Positions 59,371 to 64,000 of a DNA stretch of 64,000 nucleotides are shown in pieces. A model generated the notes under the pieces. The model did no database searches and had not been told where the DNA came from. It saw nothing but the letters and a program-made list of their open reading frames with translations. Origin of the DNA: Paracentrotus lividus (lineage: Eukaryota; Echinodermata; Echinoidea; Camarodonta; Echinidae). The position numbers and the translations under genes are program-made. Positions within the stretch are counted from its first letter, which is position 1. The number at the start of each line of letters is the position of its first letter. The stretch is taken from NCBI GenBank assembly GCA_940671915.1, contig CALNVZ010003435.1, positions 4,904,799 through 4,968,798 on the forward strand. Direction: 5' to 3'.

Positions 59371-59562
59371 GTGACTGCGACAATTGCTCCAGGCTTTATT
59401 TTGTCTAAGATGTAGGGTTAGGGTTAGGGTTGCAGTAGGGTTTTATGTGATGTTTAGGTTTATGGTAGGGTATAGTGTTAAGTCAAGGGTTGAAATTGGT
59501 CATTCAATTAGTGTGTGGAGTTTGCAGTGGATCAATTGTCGGCGGAGCAATTGTAATGGAAT
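59371..59562. mobile_element. MITE of the CAATTGCTCC/GGAGCAATTG type, 43 nt from an E2F splice acceptor
   Basis: CGACAATTGCTCCAGGCTTT at the left and GCGGAGCAATTGTAATGGAA at the right, with interior TAGGGTTAGGGTTAGGGTTG. Same family as 32072-32263. Its edge lies in the stretch where the intron's branch point would be expected. Confidence 0.75.
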
Positions 59563-60094
59563 CATAAATAGGGTAGCTGGTCACCAACTACAATTTCTAG
59601 AGATACATCGTTAAAAATTTAATGTTTGTATTTACACTGCAAAATTTGCGGGTTTTTCGGGGAGAGGGGGGGGGGCGTATCTTTGTGTGTAAGATACTTT
59701 AAGCCCATATAGAATTGAATATCATTAAGGGACGTATTAAATTTCTATTTCGATTTTCGGGTACATCGTCAAGTGTATATTTGTCTTATTGGTTATTTCA
59801 CTTGTTTGTATTAATTTTATTGTTTTGTTTTTTGTTTATATGCGAACAATCAAATTTTCCAAATGTACTAAGTACCTTGGACTTAATAAATAAATGAAAT
59901 GAAATGAAATGATGTAGCAGGATAGAATTCAAACAATTTTCTTGGTTAATATTATTGCAGAATGCGGAAAATGGGATAAAGTGAATTTCTTTAAGGAGAC
60001 TAAAATGCTTAGAGATTTCAGAAGATACCAAATTCTATGTTTTTTTTTTTTTTTTTTTTAGCATTTTCTTGTAATCAACACAAATAATTTAGGG
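59563..60094. other. intronic DNA with LINE/SINE-like 3' tail
   Basis: G run at about 59662-59678. The segment ending TTGGACTTAATAAATAAATG followed by ATGAA repeats (about 59878-59914) looks like the 3' end of a non-LTR element. T run at about 60041-60059. Confidence 0.45.
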
Positions 60095-60446
60095 GTTGTA
60101 ATCGACGGCCAGGCCGCCGATGCCCTTGTCTCTGGCATTGGTGCCCAAGGGAAAACAGATTAATTCATGGCCAAACTAGCCTTGCCTTTTTACATGCCCT
60201 CTTATTGCCCTTTCCTGAAGGATTGTCTCTAATACCTACAATAAAATGGGAAATATGTCACTATATTTTTGTCACATTAAAGTCTCAAATCTGTCAGTAT
60301 GTAAACAGAATGTGATTTTTACAATTATAGAGACAGCAAAACAGGATTTTCATTGGCAAGTCCCTGTGGAAAGGAATTGTCTGTTTTCCCAATACAGAAA
60401 AGGCAATATTTTAAACAGAAAATCATCACCTGCCGACCTGGCTGGT

Positions 60447-60580
60447 GCATTTTTGTTGTTGTTCTGTTTTCATGCTATATTTTGTAATGTTTAAATCTGT
60501 TGTCATTTTTAATGTTTGCTTTATAATGTACTGTTCCATTTTTGTTGCCTGGAAATCAAATAAATAAATAAATAAAATTT
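60447..60580 (+). mobile_element. truncated non-LTR 3' end with AAAT tail
   Basis: Inserted after GACCTGGCT of the host repeat. It ends TTGTTGCCTGGAAATCAAAT and four AAAT units, the usual 3' terminus of CR1/L2-like elements. Only about 130 bp remain. Confidence 0.6.
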
Positions 60581-60624
60581 AGGGGGGGGGGGAAATGGCC
60601 TTTGATGCCCTTTTAATGAAAAAA

Positions 60625-61547
60625 CAAGATGAATCCTCGACCGCGCGCGGTCAAAATATATGCCTCTGCCATTGCCAGATCAGAAATAAATGGCACATTT
60701 TTCCTTTTTCTTCTTTCCCTTCAAAATTTTTACCTCTGTGACCCTTGACCTTTGACCTTCATAATCTAATTAGACCATCTTTCTATGGTGATACGCACTA
60801 CCCTTAAGTTTGAAGCTCATATCTCAAATGGTTCTAGAGATATCGCCATAGCGAACTCAATACATGAAATTATACACTTTGACCTCTTTGGCACTTGACC
60901 TTTGACCTACTCTAAAATCAGATCATTTTCCTTTGGTGATACTTACTATCCTTAAGTTTGAATTTGATATCTCAAATAGTTCTTGAGATATCGCGATAAC
61001 GATCCAAATACATGAAATTTCACATTTTGACTTCTGTGACCCTTTACCTTTGACCTACATACTCCAAAATCTACTCAGATCATCTTCCTATGGTGATACT
61101 TACTATCCTTAAGTTTGAATTTGATATCTCAAATAGTTCTTGAGATATCGCGATAACGATCCAAATACATGAAATTTCACATTTTGACTTCTGTGACCCT
61201 TGACCTTTGACCTACATACTCCAAAATCTACTCAGATCATCTTCCTATGGTGATACTTACTATCCTTAAGTTTGAAGTTGATATCTCAAATAGTTCTTGA
61301 GATATCGCGATAACGAACCAAATACATGAAATTTCACATTTTGACTTCTGTGACCCTTGACCTTTGACCTACATACTCCAAAATCTAATCAGATCCTCTT
61401 CCTATGGTGATACTTACTATCCACAAGTTTGAAGTTGATATCTCAAATGGTTCTTGAGATATCGCGATAACGAACAAACGCAACGGACGTACGGACAACC
61501 CGAAAACATGATGCCTCCGGCACCACCTTCGGTGGCGGACGCATAAA
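60625..61547. mobile_element. repeat element with ~150-bp tandem units each carrying a DR1 motif
   Basis: Comparison with the uninterrupted host repeat places the borders at about 60625 (CAAGATGAATCCTCGACCGC) and 61547 (CACCTTCGGTGGCGGACGCA). Five tandem units contain TGACCTTTGACCT at 60746, 60896, 61201 and 61358; the unit at 61045 has one substitution. Each is followed by CCTATGGTGATACTTACTAT-like, then CTTGAGATATCGCGATAACG-like blocks. No protein-coding frame. Confidence 0.8.
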
Positions 61548-61645
61548 TATGGCTGTGGATGCCCTTTGACGAGGACAAAGTGCCCTAAATTTTGGAGAAA
61601 AAATGGCCATGCCTTAAAAGTAACAAAATTTAAGTCCTGTATGTA

Positions 61646-62408
61646 CACAGTCTGAACCCTTTATGTGACAATAAGTCTTTTGTAGTCACTTCCTACTACC
61701 ACCTAAGCCTGAGGATCTTTAGTTACGAGATTAGACTTTTTTTTTTAATAAGGTGACCCACTTACATGTATTTCCTGTATTATAGATTATAGGAATTTGA
61801 GCACTTGGAAATCAATGAGTTTTTTCCATAGGACCTCCCAGGTATGAATGTTGAAGTATTGATTATTGTTAAGGTGAAGTTTATAGTAGAGGTATAGTCC
61901 TTGTTTGAGGTCCTTTTGTTATGAGATTTAACAACAAAGGACCTCCTGGGGAAGGGGATGCATGGATTAGTGAAGTTCATGGTAGAGATCCTTTCTTAAA
62001 ATAACAGTCAATCCATGATTAACTCAATCAATATAGGTCTTGTCTTTTTTTGTTATGCATTTGATGCAACATGTGCTTGAAAGAGGAAAACCAAAGACAT
62101 TTATTCTGAGGGTAGTTATAGTAGGGGTAATTGTACAGGGGTAGTTTTCCTGCTACACAAATTTAATCATAACTGTTGGCATGTGCATGTGGGCCATTAC
62201 ACAAAGGTTTCGCCCAGACTCTCATACATATATGCGACCTCCATGGTCATATCCATGGAAAGGTAAAAAGTTGAAAGACAGAAATAAGAATATAATTTTT
62301 ACCAATTTGAGGATCAAAAAGTGATTCTTACAGACCTTCAGGAAATTTTGAACATATATTGATTTAAACTTGAAAATCCTCTGTCATGTCTTTTAATGTA
62401 TTACTTAC
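61646..62408. other. E2F-type gene intron, remainder
   Basis: AT-rich, no element with clear ends. AGGACCTCC words recur (about 61830 and 61938). Confidence 0.4.
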
Positions 62409-62486
62409 TTTCAGGAAAGTCATCCATATATGTTCCTTCTTTGTAAGGGTCAAACAGCATATCTGTTTGCAGATCTTTCAAACTCT
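62409..62486 (-). CDS. E2F4/5-type transcription factor, penultimate coding exon
   Basis: Acceptor TTCTACAG|AG, donor GAAA|GTAAGTAA. It encodes SLKDLQTDMLFDPYKEGTYM and DDFPE, acidic sequence typical of the activation domain, and joins in phase (split Thr codon) to 59328. Confidence 0.8.
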
Positions 62487-63475
62487 CTGTAGAAGGAATA
62501 ATGGTTCACAAAATGCAAACTTAATAAAACAATAATTGATATCTTTAACATGTTTAACAAACATTTAAACTTGTAATGTTCAATGTACCTAAAAAACATG
62601 GCCCATCGCTAGTAGGTGACCAGGAACATGGGCACCCAATCTTGAGCTTTGAACCCCAAATTTAAAAAAATTAAAGAGAGGAACTAAATCACAACATGTA
62701 TGATCCAGAACCCCATTGGAAAAAAAATATTATCATTACTGAGCCGTAATCAAAGCAGATGTAGTCAGTCACTTTAGGGTCTTCTCACGAAGAGATTATT
62801 GTACAATTGTATTTTGCATACAGATACTTTTATGATATCGGACTACATTGAGAAATTGTAAAGGTTTAGTTTTATGATTTTGTAATGTTTTCCTCGCTAC
62901 TAATAGCCTTATATTTGAAGTCAAACTTTTGTAAGGATTAATTCAAGAAATCTGTTAAAACCCTCAGAAAAAATTTCAGCTTATACAGTATCAATGTGTT
63001 ATGGACAAGCTTATTACACAGCAGGTTATGACAAGTATTGCTTATAAAACCCATGACCTTCAGACCAAAGTGACCTTCATAAGAGTACAATGATCAACTT
63101 ATCATGAATGTAGGCTAACACAAGCTGACATGTGAATACTACAGCTATGTAATGAAACACTGCCAGCACATATTCTGACACCTCTAAAGGCTCATCTTGT
63201 AATTCAATACTAACCCAGGAAATCACATGCCCCACATATAATGCATTCACATAATGTAGGCATATACACTTGTAAAAAACATCTTGCCAATGTTCTCATC
63301 TTGAGCATTTTGATGGTAATTCGGGTTTAATTAGGAACATGTTTACTTGCATGTAAACCAAATTAGTTTTTCATGACATTGAGGTTCAATACAAATATCT
63401 TAACTTACAGTAATTAAAGATGTGCACTGACATTTAATCAAGGAAAAATTGCTCAGATCTTTCTTTTGAAAATTG
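62487..63475. other. intronic DNA of the E2F-type gene, no exon seen
   Basis: AT-rich without recognisable coding sequence or clear repeats. Confidence 0.35.
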
Positions 63476-63592
63476 CAGGGTTGCGATAAGGTTTTACGTT
63501 AGGTTCAAGATTAAGAATATTGTTTAGACTAGGGCTGAATTTAATCATGCAATTCGTGTCGGGGACTGGCCATAGAATAGTTGTTGCCAGAG
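63476..63592. mobile_element. decayed copy of the TTAGGG-interior MITE
   Basis: GTTGCGATAAGGTTTTACGT, TTAGGTTCAAG and TTAATCATGCAATTCGTGTC follow the order of 59371-59562, but the inverted ends are lost. Confidence 0.45.
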
Positions 63593-63596
63593 ATAG

Positions 63597-64000
63597 AGGA
63601 ACAAAGAAAATTAGAAGAATATAAGAGTTCTAGAGGGGAAAACATGAAAAGAGAATAGATAAGATCAAGTGAGGGTAAGGGAGAAAAAGATGGGAAAAAA
63701 TGAAGTGAAGGGAGAGGGATACAGATACAGATCTATACAAAGAGAGGAGAGAAAAGGAAGAAACATGAAATGAGAAGGGATGGAGATAGAGAGAGAGAGA
63801 AAGGGATAGATACAAATAGAGGGGGAGGAGAACAACAAGCAACAGAACTGACAGGGAAAAGAGCAGGAGAGGAAGATAAAGACATGGAAGAAAGGAAGGA
63901 GACAGAGATAAATAAAGAGAGAGATTGAAAAAATTAAGAGACAGCCGGAGACAGAGATAGGGGTGGAGAAAGAGAGGGAGAGGAGGCACAGAAAATTGGA
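63597..64000 (+). repeat. ~400-bp purine-rich (GA) low-complexity tract
   Basis: Almost uninterrupted A/G on the + strand with GAGA, GGGATA and GATAGA words, running to the window edge. The 119-codon Leu/Ser/Pro-rich open frame on - is simply the pyrimidine complement. Confidence 0.85.

Larger units (their letters stand above)
60095..61645. repeat. dispersed GGCC-rich repeat with two nested insertions
   Basis: The host repeat is the one at 27462-28838 (GGCCGCCGATGCCCTTGTCT, TTTCCTGAAGGATTG, ATGGGAAATATGTCACTAT, CCTGCCGACCTGGCT, AAGTAACAAAATTTAAG). Here it lacks the palindrome and instead carries a LINE-like tail (60447-60580) and the DR1 element (60625-61547). Confidence 0.75.

Noticed and set aside
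59410-59432. Chromosome end or interstitial telomere
   Set aside because: Only three GGGTTA units, inside a dispersed MITE with recognisable ends.
60736-61480. CRISPR-like array
   Set aside because: Units are ~150 bp, diverged and eukaryotic; there are no short identical repeats with unique spacers and no cas genes.
63630-63989. 119-aa Leu/Ser/Pro-rich protein on the minus strand
   Set aside because: Complement of a purine-rich low-complexity tract; stops are depleted by composition alone.

Overview
Eukaryotic window from a marine invertebrate deuterostome; I favour a sea urchin or other echinoderm. The evidence is animal gene families with multi-exon, GT-AG spliced structure, AT-rich DNA (roughly one third G+C by eye), multi-kilobase introns and a very high density of short inverted-repeat (MITE-like) elements. 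The species is inferred, not shown. There are no bacterial operons, no CRISPR array and no viral gene.

Three protein-coding genes are supported by spliced homology. (1) TRAPPC2L, a TRAPP vesicle-tethering subunit, is on + with coding exons at 18638-18670, 31792-32052, 32676-32755 and 33396-33438 (138 aa). (2) A PABPN1-type nuclear poly(A)-binding protein is on - in six coding exons: 48433-48296, 47751-47569, 47021-46915, 46151-46064, 45388-45211 and a 34-nt terminal exon at 39207-39174. It has one apparent single-base frameshift in exon 5. (3) The last two coding exons of an E2F4/5-type transcription factor are on - (62486-62409 and 59328-59219); the rest of that gene lies beyond the right edge. 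TRAPPC2L and the PABPN1-type gene are tail-to-tail, the arrangement I recall for TRAPPC2L and PABPN1L on human 16q24.3.

The most important technical point is that about 8 kb is present twice (19265-27302 and 27328-35431), separated by exactly 25 N. The copies differ mainly by single-base indels, and the left copy breaks TRAPPC2L exons 2 and 4. This looks like an overfilled assembly gap beside a 24-nt C run, not a biological duplication.

The most interesting biology is at the 3' end of the PABPN1-type gene. It has a 6-kb terminal intron, an in-frame stop if that intron is retained, an A-rich block starting about 15 nt after the spliced stop codon, and a 78-nt pure A run (sense strand) about 420 nt past the stop. 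This matches the parts of the known human PABPN1 autoregulatory circuit (A-rich 3' UTR plus terminal-intron retention).

Layout: 1-18.1 kb holds mobile-element remnants and no convincing gene. 18.3-33.4 kb is TRAPPC2L with the false duplication. 33.4-39.2 kb is the convergent intergenic stretch and the 3' flank of PABPN1. 39.2-48.4 kb is PABPN1. 48.4-59.2 kb holds repeats, the PABPN1 upstream region and the E2F 3' flank. 59.2-64 kb is the E2F 3' end with a deeply nested repeat. The repeats include many MITE families with visible terminal inverted repeats (TIRs), large foldback palindromes, one LINE reverse-transcriptase remnant, a tRNA-derived SINE, and an element carrying perfect DR1 nuclear-receptor motifs about every 150 bp.
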